Below are positions 54,307 through 63,002 of a DNA stretch of 64,000 nucleotides, in pieces. The stretch is from the NCBI RefSeq assembly GCF_024055635.1, contig NZ_JAMXMB010000006.1, positions 248,001-312,000 on the forward strand. Reading direction: 5' to 3'. The position numbers and the translations under genes are program-made. The notes under the pieces are model-generated. The model was not told where the DNA came from, made no database searches, and was given only the letters and a program-made list of their open reading frames with translations. Numbering within the stretch: position 1 is the first letter of the stretch; every line of letters begins with the position of its first letter. This stretch comes from Microbacterium yannicii (lineage in GTDB: Bacteria > Actinomycetota > Actinomycetes > Actinomycetales > Microbacteriaceae).

Positions 54307-55647
54307 GTGATCACTCCGTCCCGCTCTCGCGCGGCGGGGCCGGGACTGCGGGCGTGGGCGATCTGGACGGTCGGCGTGGCGGCATATGTCCTCGCGATCA
54401 CGAACCGCTCCTCATTGAGTGCGGTCGGCGTCGAGGCGGCAGCCCGATTCGACGCCGACGCCGCCACCCTCTCGCTGTTCGCGGTCGTCCAGCTCGCCGT
54501 CTACGGCGGCATGCAGATCCCGGTAGGCGTGCTTCTGGACCGCTACGGGGCACGGCCGATCATGACGATCGGGATGCTGCTGATGGCGGCCGGACAGCTC
54601 ACGATGGCCGTCTCGCCCAGCGTCGGTGTCGCCATCCTCGCGCGGATGCTGCTGGGCGCCGGTGACGCCGCGGTCTTCCCAGGCGTGCTGCGCCTCATCG
54701 CCACCTGGTTCCCAGCACAGCGCGGACCGATCATGGTGCAGCTCACCGGCATCGTGGGCCAATCGGGTCAGCTCGTCGCGCTCATCCCCCTCGCCGCACT
54801 GCTCCACGCGACATCCTGGACGATCACCTTCGGCAGCATCGCGGGGCTCGGCGTGCTGTTCGCGATCCTGGTGTTCGTCCTGATCCGCAACCATCCTCCC
54901 GACCGCGACGAGGACGTGTCGGTCGACACCGACACCGGTGCGATCCGCGTCGTGACGTCCTCGGTCGACACCGGGGTCGGCATCCGTGCCGCCTGGGCGC
55001 ATCCCGGCACCCGCCTCGCCTTCTGGTCGCATTTCACGACGCCGTTCGCCGGAACCGCGTTCGTGCTGCTGTGGGGCATGCCGTTCCTCACCGCGGGCGA
55101 AGGGCGCACGACCGCGCAGGCCGCGTCGATCATGTCGTTGTACGTCGTGGTGGGTATGGCGCTGGGACCGGTCATGGGCGAGATCTCGCGGCGTGTGCCG
55201 CACCTCCGCTCCCGCGCTCTGGTGCTTCCGACGGTGGCGGTGCAGGCGGTCGCGTGGCTCGCCGTGATCGCGTATCCGGGGCCGGCGCCGCTGTGGCTCC
55301 TCCTGGCGCTCGCGGTCGCCCTTGCGACCGGCGGCCCGGCGTCGATGATCGCGTTCGACCACGCGCGCACGCACAACCCGTCCCACCGGCTCAGCACCGC
55401 GACCGGGGTGACGAACGCCGGCGGCTTCCTCGCGGCGCTCCTCGCGATCCTGCTCATCGGGCTGGCGCTCGATCTGCAGGGCGCCGGCACGCCCGCGACC
55501 TACAACCTCGACGCGTTCCGCATCGCGTTCCTCATGCAGGTGCCGTTGTGGCTCATCGGCAGCGTGTTCATCGTGATCGAACGCAAGCGCACCCGCATCC
55601 GGCTGGGCATGGATCCCCCGCGGGCGCCGCGCCGTCGTCGCGTCTGA
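54307..55647 (+). CDS. MFS transporter
   Basis: Major facilitator superfamily protein of 446 residues with twelve predicted helices. Motif A-like GVLLDRYGARPIM lies between helices 2 and 3 and LGAGDAAVFPGVLRLIATWFP is the helix 4-5 stretch. A long central loop (VSVDTDTGAIRVVTSSVDTG) divides the halves. Substrate unknown; it resembles nitrate/hexuronate-type branches only loosely. The C-terminus is arginine-rich. Confidence 0.88.
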   Translation: MITPSRSRAAGPGLRAWAIWTVGVAAYVLAITNRSSLSAVGVEAAARFDADAATLSLFAVVQLAVYGGMQIPVGVLLDRYGARPIMTIGMLLMAAGQLTMAVSPSVGVAILARMLLGAGDAAVFPGVLRLIATWFPAQRGPIMVQLTGIVGQSGQLVALIPLAALLHATSWTITFGSIAGLGVLFAILVFVLIRNHPPDRDEDVSVDTDTGAIRVVTSSVDTGVGIRAAWAHPGTRLAFWSHFTTPFAGTAFVLLWGMPFLTAGEGRTTAQAASIMSLYVVVGMALGPVMGEISRRVPHLRSRALVLPTVAVQAVAWLAVIAYPGPAPLWLLLALAVALATGGPASMIAFDHARTHNPSHRLSTATGVTNAGGFLAALLAILLIGLALDLQGAGTPATYNLDAFRIAFLMQVPLWLIGSVFIVIERKRTRIRLGMDPPRAPRRRRV

Positions 55648-55669
55648 TCGCCCGCGGGGAGGCCGGCTG

Positions 55670-56116
55670 TCAGGCGGTCTGCAGCGTCTCCAGAACATCC
55701 TCGATGTCGTCGACGAACGCGTTGTAGCCCGCGATCGTCGCCGCCACCTGCTCGTCGGTGAAGTCGCTGCGGTCCTGGCGGATGGTGAGCACGGTGCCGT
55801 CGCCGATCTCTTCGAGATCGAACAGCACGGGCAGGCCGGTGTCGTCGCCGGGCTGGTCGGTCAGCGTCATCGCGAGGTGCGAGGGCGGATCGACGACCTG
55901 GTACTCCCCCGCCCAGTCGATCCGGTTGCCGTCGGGCAGCAGCATGACCGCGCGGAAGGCGCCGCCGGGGCGCACCTCCATCGTCAGGCTGTCCTGTGGC
56001 ACCTCGACGGCTGCCGTGCCGAACCACACGGCGAAGTGCTCGGGCTTGGTGAGCGCCTCGAACACCAGTTCGCGGGGTGCTCGCAGGGCGCGCGTCACGG
56101 TGAAGTACTCAGTCAT
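55670..56116 (-). CDS. AHSA1/SRPBCC-family protein
   Basis: Protein of 148 residues of the activator-of-Hsp90 homology (SRPBCC) fold: TRALRAPRELVFEALTKPEHFAVWFG starts it and YQVVDPPSHLAMTLTDQPGD follows. It should bind a hydrophobic ligand. It is coupled by an 8-base overlap to an ArsR regulator, a very common pair in actinobacteria; the ArsR usually controls the operon and the ligand is unknown. Confidence 0.92.
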   Translation of the reverse strand: MTEYFTVTRALRAPRELVFEALTKPEHFAVWFGTAAVEVPQDSLTMEVRPGGAFRAVMLLPDGNRIDWAGEYQVVDPPSHLAMTLTDQPGDDTGLPVLFDLEEIGDGTVLTIRQDRSDFTDEQVAATIAGYNAFVDDIEDVLETLQTA

Positions 56117-56486
56117 GGTCGTTCTCCTTCTCGAGGGGTGCGGCGGCGCCGCCTGTCGGTGCTCCCAGCTGCTGCAGGGCGTTGAGGTACTGGTCGAGTG
56201 CGCCGAGACTGTCGTCCCAGAACTGCGCGTAGCCGCCGATCCAATCGGATGCCGCGGCCAGGGGTCGCGCGTCGAGCCGAGCGGGCCGGAACTGGGCGTT
56301 GCGGCCCCGCGTGACCAGCCCCGCCCCTTCGAGGACCCGCAGGTGCTTGGACACCGCGGCGAACGTCATGTCGAAGGGCTCGGCCAGCTGTCCCACCGTC
56401 GCCTCCCCCTCGCTGAGCCGCGCGAGGATCGCGCGCCGCGTGGGATCGGCAAGGGCGGAGAACGTCAGGCTCAGTGCGTCTGTCAT
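56109..56486 (-). CDS. ArsR-family winged-helix regulator
   Basis: Regulator of 125 residues: DPTRRAILARLSEGEATVGQLAEPF and TFAAVSKHLRVLEGAGLVTR make the winged helix. The metal-binding ELCVCDL box of ArsR/SmtB is absent, so it senses something other than arsenic-type metals. Its gene precedes the AHSA1 gene with an 8-base overlap. An inverted repeat upstream (56499-56531) is its likely operator. Confidence 0.92.
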   Translation of the reverse strand: MTDALSLTFSALADPTRRAILARLSEGEATVGQLAEPFDMTFAAVSKHLRVLEGAGLVTRGRNAQFRPARLDARPLAAASDWIGGYAQFWDDSLGALDQYLNALQQLGAPTGGAAAPLEKENDHD

Positions 56487-56498
56487 GTCTCCTCCGTG

Positions 56499-56531
56499 TT
56501 CAACCGTTTAGTACAATACCGTCGAGTTGAA
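56499..56531. promoter_or_regulatory. likely ArsR operator
   Basis: TTCAAC and GTTGAA arms 21 bases apart flank an A/T-rich core (TTTAGTACAATA) just upstream of the arsR start. The core stands out in this G/C-rich DNA. Confidence 0.5.
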
Positions 56532-56562
56532 TAAGCGTCAAGCGTCTGTCGGAAGTGGGGGC

Positions 56563-56575
56563 TACCGTGAGCGGC
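56563..56575 (+). promoter_or_regulatory. -10 box of a leaderless transcript (DHFR-like gene)
   Basis: TACCGT at 56563-56568, seven bases, ATG at 56576. Confidence 0.6.
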
Positions 56576-57145
56576 ATGCCTCGTGTGATCTTCTACACCG
56601 CCACGACACTGAACGGTTTCCTCGCAGACGATGACGACTCGCTCGAGTGGCTCTTCGCCGCGCCGGGTGGAGAGGGCGGTGACGACGACTTCCAGCGTTT
56701 CCTGTCCGGGATCGGGGTGCTGGTGCAGGGCTCGTCGACGTATCGCTGGGTGCTGGAGCACGAAGACCTCGTGGCGCATCCCGAGAAGTGGCCGTCGTAC
56801 TACGGCAGTCGTCCGACATGGGTGTTCTCGCACAAGAAGCAGCCCGTGGTGCCGGGCGTCGACATCCGGTTCGCAGCCGGAGACGTCCGCGATGTCTGGC
56901 CGCAGATCAGCGAGTCGGCGGGCGACGGTGACGTCTGGGTGGTCGGCGGCGGCGATCTCGCCGGTCAATTCGCCGACGCCGGCCTCCTGGACGAGATCCG
57001 GGTGTCCGTCGCGCCCGCGACGCTGTCGTCGGGCAAGCCACTCCTCCCCCGCAACCTCGGTCCAGACCGCCTCGAATTGACCGCGGCGCGCCAGGCCGGT
57101 GCGTTCGCCGAGCTCACCTACGCGGTTCGCGGCGGCGCGGCGTGA
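56576..57145 (+). CDS. dihydrofolate reductase/RibD C-domain-like protein
   Basis: Protein of 189 residues with the DHFR-like fold of the RibD-C family (YyaP/YwjB-type). The N-terminus VIFYTATTLNGFLADDDDSLEW, the middle LVQGSSTYRWVLEHED and DVWVVGGGDLAGQFADAGLLDEI (NADPH region) match. Function unknown; not a true folate enzyme. Confidence 0.9.
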   Translation: MPRVIFYTATTLNGFLADDDDSLEWLFAAPGGEGGDDDFQRFLSGIGVLVQGSSTYRWVLEHEDLVAHPEKWPSYYGSRPTWVFSHKKQPVVPGVDIRFAAGDVRDVWPQISESAGDGDVWVVGGGDLAGQFADAGLLDEIRVSVAPATLSSGKPLLPRNLGPDRLELTAARQAGAFAELTYAVRGGAA

Positions 57146-57167
57146 TGAGAAGTCGGCTCGGCGCTGG

Positions 57168-57929
57168 TCAGCGCGGCGCGGGAGAGACGTCGCTCCACTG
57201 ACCGAACTTCGGCTCGCGACCGTCGCCCGACGAGGTGCCGGTGAGGCGCCGGCGCACCCAAGGTCCGACATGTTCCCGGTAGTAGGCCGCACCGCGCGCG
57301 CCCATCGGGGGCAGCGGGGGCAGCGACCACCAGTCCGGCGGCGGCTCCACGCCGAGCGCGTCGAGCACGCGCGCAGCGACGCGGTGATGACCGCGGGAGT
57401 TCATGTGCAGACGGTCCTCCGACCAGTAGGGCGGGGTCGCGAGCTCCTCGTCGAACCAGTTGTACGCCTGCACGACGTCGGTGCGCGCAGCGAGGCGCGA
57501 CTCCACGGCGTAGGAGAGGAGGTCGCCGCGTCGCTGGATGACGCGTCGCAGCGGCAGCTGCGCTGTGGGGTTCGCGCCCGACAGCACGATGAGGCGCACG
57601 CCCTCTTCGTCGCAGCGACGCAGCACCGTCTCGAAGGCGGCGAGGACGTGCGCGACGCTCGTGCGCGGACGGAGCATGTCGTTGCCGCCACCGTTGAACG
57701 ACAGGTGGGTCGGCTTCAGGGCCAGCGCCGGCTCGAGCTGCTGTTCGACGATGGGCCAGACCAGCTTGCCGCGGATCGCGAGGTTGGCGTATTCGATCGG
57801 CGCGCCCAGGGCATCCGCCCAGCCCTGCGCGACGAGATCGGCCCAGCCGCGCACGTGCCCGTCAGGGAGCTCGTCGCCCACGCCCTCGGTGAAGGAGTCG
57901 CCGATCGCGACGTACCGAACAGATGCCAC
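57168..57929 (-). CDS. SGNH/GDSL hydrolase
   Basis: Esterase/lipase-like protein of 253 residues. Block I IGDSFTEGVGDE carries the catalytic serine, block III LSFNGGGNDM the glycine/asparagine oxyanion residues, and DRLHMNSRGHH the Asp/His pair. No signal peptide. Substrate unknown. GTG at 57929 has a -10 box seven bases away. Confidence 0.92.
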   Translation of the reverse strand: MASVRYVAIGDSFTEGVGDELPDGHVRGWADLVAQGWADALGAPIEYANLAIRGKLVWPIVEQQLEPALALKPTHLSFNGGGNDMLRPRTSVAHVLAAFETVLRRCDEEGVRLIVLSGANPTAQLPLRRVIQRRGDLLSYAVESRLAARTDVVQAYNWFDEELATPPYWSEDRLHMNSRGHHRVAARVLDALGVEPPPDWWSLPPLPPMGARGAAYYREHVGPWVRRRLTGTSSGDGREPKFGQWSDVSPAPR

Positions 57930-57942
57930 GGGCTCCAGCCTA
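57930..57942 (-). promoter_or_regulatory. -10 box of a leaderless transcript (SGNH hydrolase)
   Basis: TAGGCT (57937-57942, minus strand), seven bases, GTG at 57929. Confidence 0.65.
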
Positions 57943-57971
57943 CGACCGCTCCCGGGAGCGTCCTGCCACGG

Positions 57972-59324
57972 TCACCGGTCGTCGAGCGCCGCGCCGCGGC
58001 GGTCGACGAGCCCCCAGGCGGCGGCGGCAGCGATGGCGAAGAACACGGCGAAGACCACGAACAGCACCGGCGCGCCGCCCGCGAGCAGCAGTGCGGGCAC
58101 GACCAACGGCGCGACGATCGAGGCGATGCGTCCGACACCCGCTGCCCATCCGGTGCCGGTCGCACGCAGTGAGGTCGGGTACATCTCGGGGCTGACGGCG
58201 TACAGCGCGCCCCACGCCCCGAGGTTGAAGAACGACAGGGCCATGCCTGCCGCGATGATCGCGCCCGGCCCGGCGGCGGTGCCGAAGAAGACCGCCGACA
58301 CGGCAGAGCCGACCAGGAAGACCGAGAGCGTCAGCCGGCGGCCCCACACCTCGATCAGCCACGCGGCGACGGCGTAGCCCGGCAGCTGAGCGAGCGTGAT
58401 CACCAGGGTGAAACCGAACGAGCGCACCAGGTCGTACCCCTGGGCCACGAGGATCGACGGGATCCAGATGAATGCGCCGTAGTACGAGAAGTTGACGCAG
58501 AACCACACGAGCCAGAGGCATGCCGTCCGCACGCGGAACTCCCGCGCCCAGAGCGCGCCCAGGCGCTGGCCGAGCGATGTCGCCGCGGCGGGCGGCACGT
58601 CGGCGCGCTCCGGCGCCGAGGCCGCCGCGGACGATCCTGCCGACTCCTCGAACGTGCGGACGACGGCCTCGGCCTCGCCGAAGCGGCCCCGTCGCTCCAG
58701 CCAACGGGCGGACTCGGGCAGTCCCCACCGCACGATGAGCGCATAGGCGGCCGGGATGGCCCCGAGCGCGAAGGCCCACCGCCAGCCGCTCTCGGACGCC
58801 GGGATCACGAAGTAGCCGATCAGTGCGGCGAGCGTCCAGCCGACCGCCCAGAACGCCTCGAGGATCACGATGAGCCGGCCGCGGATGCGCGCGGGGGCGA
58901 ACTCGCTGACGTAGGTGCTCGCGACCGGCAACTCGGCACCCAGCCCGAGTCCGACCAGGAAGCGCAGCACCAGGAGGGCCGCCAGCCCGCCCACCAGCGC
59001 GCTCGCGCCCGTCGCCACGCCGTACAGCAGGAGCGTGAGGGCGAAGACCTGGCGCCGCCCGAAGCGATCGGCCAGGAGTCCGCCGACACTCGCGCCGACG
59101 GCCATGCCGACGAAGCCGATAGACGCGATCCACGCCGTCTCGCTCGGCGCCAGGTCCCATTGCGCGGCCAGGGCGGCGATCACGAACGAGATCAGACCGA
59201 CGTCCATCGCGTCCAACGCCCAGCCGAGCCCCGAACCGGTGAGCACGCGCAGGTGCATGCGGGTGAACGGCAGTCGGTCGAGGCGCTCTGAGAGCGTCGA
59301 CGCGCGGGTTGCGGCATCCGTCAT
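57972..59324 (-). CDS. MFS transporter, sugar-porter/AAHS-like
   Basis: Twelve-helix transporter of 450 residues. Motif A LLADRFGRRQVF follows helix 2, SEFAPARIRGRLIVILEAFW is the sugar-porter-type loop after helix 4, and a charged central loop (RRGRFGEAEAVVRTFEESAG) separates the halves. VSPEMYPTSLRATGTGWAAG is the typical PESPR-like segment of helix 10-11. Likely substrate is an organic acid, aromatic acid or sugar. Confidence 0.92.
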   Translation of the reverse strand: MTDAATRASTLSERLDRLPFTRMHLRVLTGSGLGWALDAMDVGLISFVIAALAAQWDLAPSETAWIASIGFVGMAVGASVGGLLADRFGRRQVFALTLLLYGVATGASALVGGLAALLVLRFLVGLGLGAELPVASTYVSEFAPARIRGRLIVILEAFWAVGWTLAALIGYFVIPASESGWRWAFALGAIPAAYALIVRWGLPESARWLERRGRFGEAEAVVRTFEESAGSSAAASAPERADVPPAAATSLGQRLGALWAREFRVRTACLWLVWFCVNFSYYGAFIWIPSILVAQGYDLVRSFGFTLVITLAQLPGYAVAAWLIEVWGRRLTLSVFLVGSAVSAVFFGTAAGPGAIIAAGMALSFFNLGAWGALYAVSPEMYPTSLRATGTGWAAGVGRIASIVAPLVVPALLLAGGAPVLFVVFAVFFAIAAAAAWGLVDRRGAALDDR

Positions 59325-59336
59325 AGCGTCATGCTA
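59325..59336 (-). promoter_or_regulatory. -10 box of a leaderless transcript (MFS gene)
   Basis: TAGCAT (59331-59336, minus strand), GACGCT, ATG at 59324. Confidence 0.65.
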
Positions 59337-59360
59337 CGGATGCCGGAGCCGCCGCGGGCG

Positions 59361-60404
59361 CTACGACAGCATGTCGCGGACGCGCGGGGCCACCTCGGTG
59401 CCGAAGAGCTCGATGGAGCGGAGCATCTTCTCGTGCGAGAGCGTGCCGGTGGAGAACTTCATGTCGAAGCGCGAGGCACCCAGCGTCCGGATCGTGTCGG
59501 CGATCTTGCGGGCGACCGTCTCCGGCGAGCCGACGTACAGTGCACCCTCGGGGCCGACGTCATGCTGGAAGCGGAGCCGGTTGTAGGTCGGCCAGCCCCG
59601 CTCGCGGCCGATGGAGTTGTTCATCGCCTCGAAGCCCTCGTAGGCCTCGTCCCACGCCTGCTGGTCGGTCTCGGCGACATGTCCCGGCGAGTGGACGCCG
59701 ACGGGCAGCTGCGGCTGGTCGAAGGTGTCGAGCGAGCGGCGGTAGAGGTCGGCGAAAGGCCGGAAGCGTGCGGACGGACCGCCGATGATGGCGAGCATGA
59801 GCCCGTAGCCGTATCGCGCGGCGCGCACCGCCGACTCCGGTGTGCCCCCGACGCCGACCCACGCGCGCAGCCCGTTCTCGGTCTTCGGGAAGACGTCGGC
59901 GGCGTCGAGAGAGGCGCGCATCGTGCCGCTCCACGTCACCGGCTTCTCGGTGAGCAGTTGTGAGAAGAGATCGAGCTTCTCGTCGAAGAGCGCCTCGTAG
60001 TCGCGCAGCTCGTACCCGAACAGCGGGAAGGATTCGATGAACGACCCGCGCCCGAGGATGACCTCGGCGCGACCGTTCGACACCGCATCGAGCGTCGAGA
60101 ATCGCTCGAATACGCGCACCGGATCATCGCTCGAAAGCACGGTGACCGCGGTTCCCAGATGGATCCGCTCCGTGCGCGCGGCGGCCGCAGCCAGCACGAT
60201 CTCGGGGCTCGAGACCGCGAACTCGCGCCGGTGGTGCTCCCCCACGCCGAAGAACGACAGTCCGACGCGGTCGGCGAGCACCGCCTGGTCGACGACATTG
60301 CGGATGGTCTGCGCGCCGCTGACCAGCTCTCCGTCGGCGTCGCGGGTCAGATCGCCGAACGTGTCGAGGCCGAGTTCGAGAGTGGCGGGGTCGATCGAGG
60401 TCAT
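59361..60404 (-). CDS. LLM-class flavin-dependent oxidoreductase
   Basis: Luciferase-like monooxygenase of 347 residues. LELGLDTFGDLTRDADGEL starts the barrel; FFGVGEHHRREFAVSSPEIV, RIHLGTAVTVLSSDDPVRVF and RAEVILGRGSFIESFPLFGY are the family core. The enzyme should use FMN (or F420 in actinobacteria). A GAAGGAG site precedes the ATG. Substrate unknown. Confidence 0.93.
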   Translation of the reverse strand: MTSIDPATLELGLDTFGDLTRDADGELVSGAQTIRNVVDQAVLADRVGLSFFGVGEHHRREFAVSSPEIVLAAAAARTERIHLGTAVTVLSSDDPVRVFERFSTLDAVSNGRAEVILGRGSFIESFPLFGYELRDYEALFDEKLDLFSQLLTEKPVTWSGTMRASLDAADVFPKTENGLRAWVGVGGTPESAVRAARYGYGLMLAIIGGPSARFRPFADLYRRSLDTFDQPQLPVGVHSPGHVAETDQQAWDEAYEGFEAMNNSIGRERGWPTYNRLRFQHDVGPEGALYVGSPETVARKIADTIRTLGASRFDMKFSTGTLSHEKMLRSIELFGTEVAPRVRDMLS

Positions 60405-60481
60405 GGCGTGCTCCTTCTATTCACTCGCATGAACCTGTTCGGCGGTCAGGGCATTCCCCAGACGCAGGCACGACGCGAGCG

Positions 60482-60493
60482 TAGCGTGGAGGG
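60482..60493 (+). promoter_or_regulatory. -10 box of a leaderless transcript (phosphoribosyltransferase)
   Basis: TAGCGT at 60482-60487, six bases, ATG at 60494. Confidence 0.65.
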
Positions 60494-61144
60494 ATGGCCC
60501 TGTTCGCAGATCGCCGGGCCGCCGGGCGGGAGCTCGCGGCGGCGCTCCAGGAGTGGCGGGGGACGGATGCCGTCGTCCTGGGCATCGCTCGCGGCGGCGT
60601 GGTGGTCGCCGCTGCGGTGGCCGACGCGCTCGGTCTGGAGCTCGATGCGGTGGTGGTGCGCAAACTCGGGGCGGCCGGCCACGAGGAGTTCGCCGTCGGT
60701 GCGATCGCCGACGGCGTGCGCATCGTGACGCCCGACGCACTGCGCTGGGCAGGGATGTCGTCGAAGGACCTGGAGCGCGTCGAAGCGGTGGAGCGTGACG
60801 AACTCGCGCGGAGGATGGAGGCGTACGGTTCGCGGGGACGGGAGGTCACCGGGCGCACGGCGCTCGTCGTGGACGACGGCGTCGCGACCGGCGCCAGCGC
60901 CGTGGCGGCGTGCCGGGCGGTGCGGGCGCGGGAGCCGGAGCGCGTCGTGCTGGCTGTGCCGGTCGCGCCGGAGAGGTTCGCCCCGCCGCCGGACGCCGTC
61001 GACGACTTCGTGTGCCCGCACCGGGAGTCGGACTTCTGGGCGGTCGGCGAGTACTACGACGACTTCCGGCAGACGAGCGACGCCGAGGTCATGGCGCTGC
61101 TCGGTGGCGCTCCGACAGGCTCAGCGACCGAGAACGGTCGTTGA
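60494..61144 (+). CDS. phosphoribosyltransferase-family protein
   Basis: Protein of 216 residues of the type-I PRTase fold. The PRPP loop is ALVVDDGVATGASAVAA, and VLGIARGGVVVAAAVADALG is the N-terminal loop region; VVRKLGAAGHEEFAVGAIAD is typical for this standalone family. The stop lies inside a large inverted repeat that also ends the convergent gene. Substrate base unknown. Confidence 0.9.
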   Translation: MALFADRRAAGRELAAALQEWRGTDAVVLGIARGGVVVAAAVADALGLELDAVVVRKLGAAGHEEFAVGAIADGVRIVTPDALRWAGMSSKDLERVEAVERDELARRMEAYGSRGREVTGRTALVVDDGVATGASAVAACRAVRAREPERVVLAVPVAPERFAPPPDAVDDFVCPHRESDFWAVGEYYDDFRQTSDAEVMALLGGAPTGSATENGR

Positions 61145-61245
61145 GCGAGGGAGCGCCAACGACCGAGACGAAACGCATCGGGCCGACGGGCTGCGCCGGG
61201 TGCAGGGCGTTTCGTCTCGCTCGTTCCTCGCTCGCTCAACGACCG
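61135..61245. repeat. large imperfect inverted repeat between convergent genes
   Basis: Left arm from 61135 (CGGTCGTTGAGCGAG, then GAGACGAAACGC ending about 61175) and right arm to 61245 (GCGTTTCGTCTCGCTCG, then CTCGCTCAACGACCG) pair over about 39 bases with a few mismatches around a ~31-base loop. It overlaps the PRTase stop and lies 6 bases before the DUF885 stop, so it can end both transcripts. The sequence looks like a dispersed repeat rather than a one-off terminator. Confidence 0.75.
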
Positions 61246-61250
61246 GACTG

Positions 61251-62924
61251 TCAGCGCGAGAGCGCCATGCGGAGCGTGTCGAGTCCGACGCCTCCGATGT
61301 CGAGGGCGCGCTTGTGGAACTGCTTGATCGAGAAGGCGTCGCCCTCGCGTTCGGCGACCTCGTCGCGCAGCTGCTCCCAGATGCGCTGGCCGACCTTGTA
61401 CGACGGGGCCTGTCCGGGCCAGCCGAGGTAGCGGTTGACCTCGAACTTCACGAACTCGTCGGGCATATTGACGTTGCGCAGCATGAAGTCGAGCGCGAAG
61501 TCGGCGTCCCAGGGCCCCTGGCCGTCGGGTCGCTGCTTGCCGAGGTGCACGCCGATGTCGAGCACGACGCGCGCGGCGCGCATGCGCTGACCGTCCAGCA
61601 TCCCGAGCTGGTCAGCAGGATCGGAGAGGTAGCCGAGCTGCTCCATGAGGCGCTCGGCGTACAGTGCCCAGCCTTCCGCGTGACCCGAGGTGCCACCGAG
61701 CAGGCGACGGTACGTGTTCAGCTGCGCGCGGTTGTACACGGCCTGGGCGATCTGCAGGTGGTGGCCCGGGACGCCCTCGTGGTACACCGTGGTGAGCTCG
61801 CGCCAGGTGTCGAACTCCTCGACGCCCTCGGGCACCGACCACCACATGCGGCCGGGGCGGGAGAAGTCGTCGGTCGGGCCGGTGTAGTAGATCCCGCCCT
61901 CCTTGGTGGGTGCGATCATGCACTCGAGCTTGCGGATGGGCTCAGCGATGTCGAAGTGCGTCTTGCCGAGCTCGGCGACCGCACGGTCGCTCGTCTCCTG
62001 CATCCACTTCTGGAGCGCGTCGGTGCCATACAGCTTGCGACTGGTGTCCTGCTCCAGGAACGCGACGGCCTCTTCGACCGAGGCGCCGGCCTTGATCTCG
62101 TTCGCGATCGACTCCTGCTCCGCCACCATGCGAGCGAGCTCTTCGACGCCCCAGTCGTAGGTCTCGTCCAGGTCGATCGTGGCACCGAGGAATCGCCGCG
62201 AGTGCAGTGCGTACAGCTCGCGGCCGACCGCGTCCTCCTCGCTCGCGGCGGGCGCGAGCTCGCCGGTGAGGAACGAAGCGAGCTCGTCGTAGGCGACGCG
62301 CGCCGCGTTGGCGTTGTCGGAGAGGTCGCGAGCGAGCGACGCCGGGAGCTGGCCCTCCTCGGGCGCGGCTTCCGCGGCGAACGTCGCGAAGAAGCCTCCG
62401 TCCGCCGTGTAGCGGGCGATCTGCGTCGCGACTTCGGTCACCTGGCGACGAGCGGGGACGACGCCCTGCGAGATGCCCTCACGCAGCGTTGCGACGTAGC
62501 CGTCGATCGCACCCGACACGGCGCCGAGGCGGGTGGCGATGACCGACCAGTCGTCGTTGGTCGCCGTCGGCATCAGATCGAAGGCCGAGCGGATGTCCTG
62601 TGCGTGCGAGGCGATGACGTTGATGTCGCGCAGATGCCACTTCGCATCGTGCAGGTCCAGGGCGAGGCGGATCTCGCGCGAGACGTCGTCCTTCGTCACG
62701 ACGTCGACATCGTCGGCCGTCTCGGCGGCCTCGAGGGCGGCGAGCGTCTTGCGGCCCTCGTCGGCGAGCGCCTCCTGGCCGGCGGGGCTGTAGTCGCCGA
62801 ACCGGTCGTTGTACTCGGACCGGCCGATGTACGTCGCGAGCGTCGGCTCGAGTTCGGCGAGGGTGTCGACCCACGCATCTGCGATCTTGTCGATCTGCGT
62901 GGGCGTGCGGGTTTCGTCTGTCAT
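61251..62924 (-). CDS. DUF885-family metallopeptidase
   Basis: Protein of 557 residues of the DUF885 family, related to M2/M3-type zinc peptidases. The zinc motif is HEGVPGHHLQ (HExxxGH-like), with the downstream glutamate in GHAEGWALYAE. The whole protein is helical. No signal peptide. Length fits the family. The ATG at 62924 lies seven bases below TAGGCT; a longer upstream frame would start inside that promoter. Confidence 0.92.
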   Translation of the reverse strand: MTDETRTPTQIDKIADAWVDTLAELEPTLATYIGRSEYNDRFGDYSPAGQEALADEGRKTLAALEAAETADDVDVVTKDDVSREIRLALDLHDAKWHLRDINVIASHAQDIRSAFDLMPTATNDDWSVIATRLGAVSGAIDGYVATLREGISQGVVPARRQVTEVATQIARYTADGGFFATFAAEAAPEEGQLPASLARDLSDNANAARVAYDELASFLTGELAPAASEEDAVGRELYALHSRRFLGATIDLDETYDWGVEELARMVAEQESIANEIKAGASVEEAVAFLEQDTSRKLYGTDALQKWMQETSDRAVAELGKTHFDIAEPIRKLECMIAPTKEGGIYYTGPTDDFSRPGRMWWSVPEGVEEFDTWRELTTVYHEGVPGHHLQIAQAVYNRAQLNTYRRLLGGTSGHAEGWALYAERLMEQLGYLSDPADQLGMLDGQRMRAARVVLDIGVHLGKQRPDGQGPWDADFALDFMLRNVNMPDEFVKFEVNRYLGWPGQAPSYKVGQRIWEQLRDEVAEREGDAFSIKQFHKRALDIGGVGLDTLRMALSR

Positions 62925-62937
62925 GGATCCGAGCCTA
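62925..62937 (-). promoter_or_regulatory. -10 box of a leaderless transcript (DUF885 gene)
   Basis: TAGGCT (62932-62937, minus strand), seven bases, ATG at 62924. Confidence 0.65.
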
Positions 62938-63002
62938 GGCATGAGACGCGGTGCCGACAAACGAGGTGCCCGGTTCCGCGGGCGACCGGCGAGCCCGTGT
63001 GA

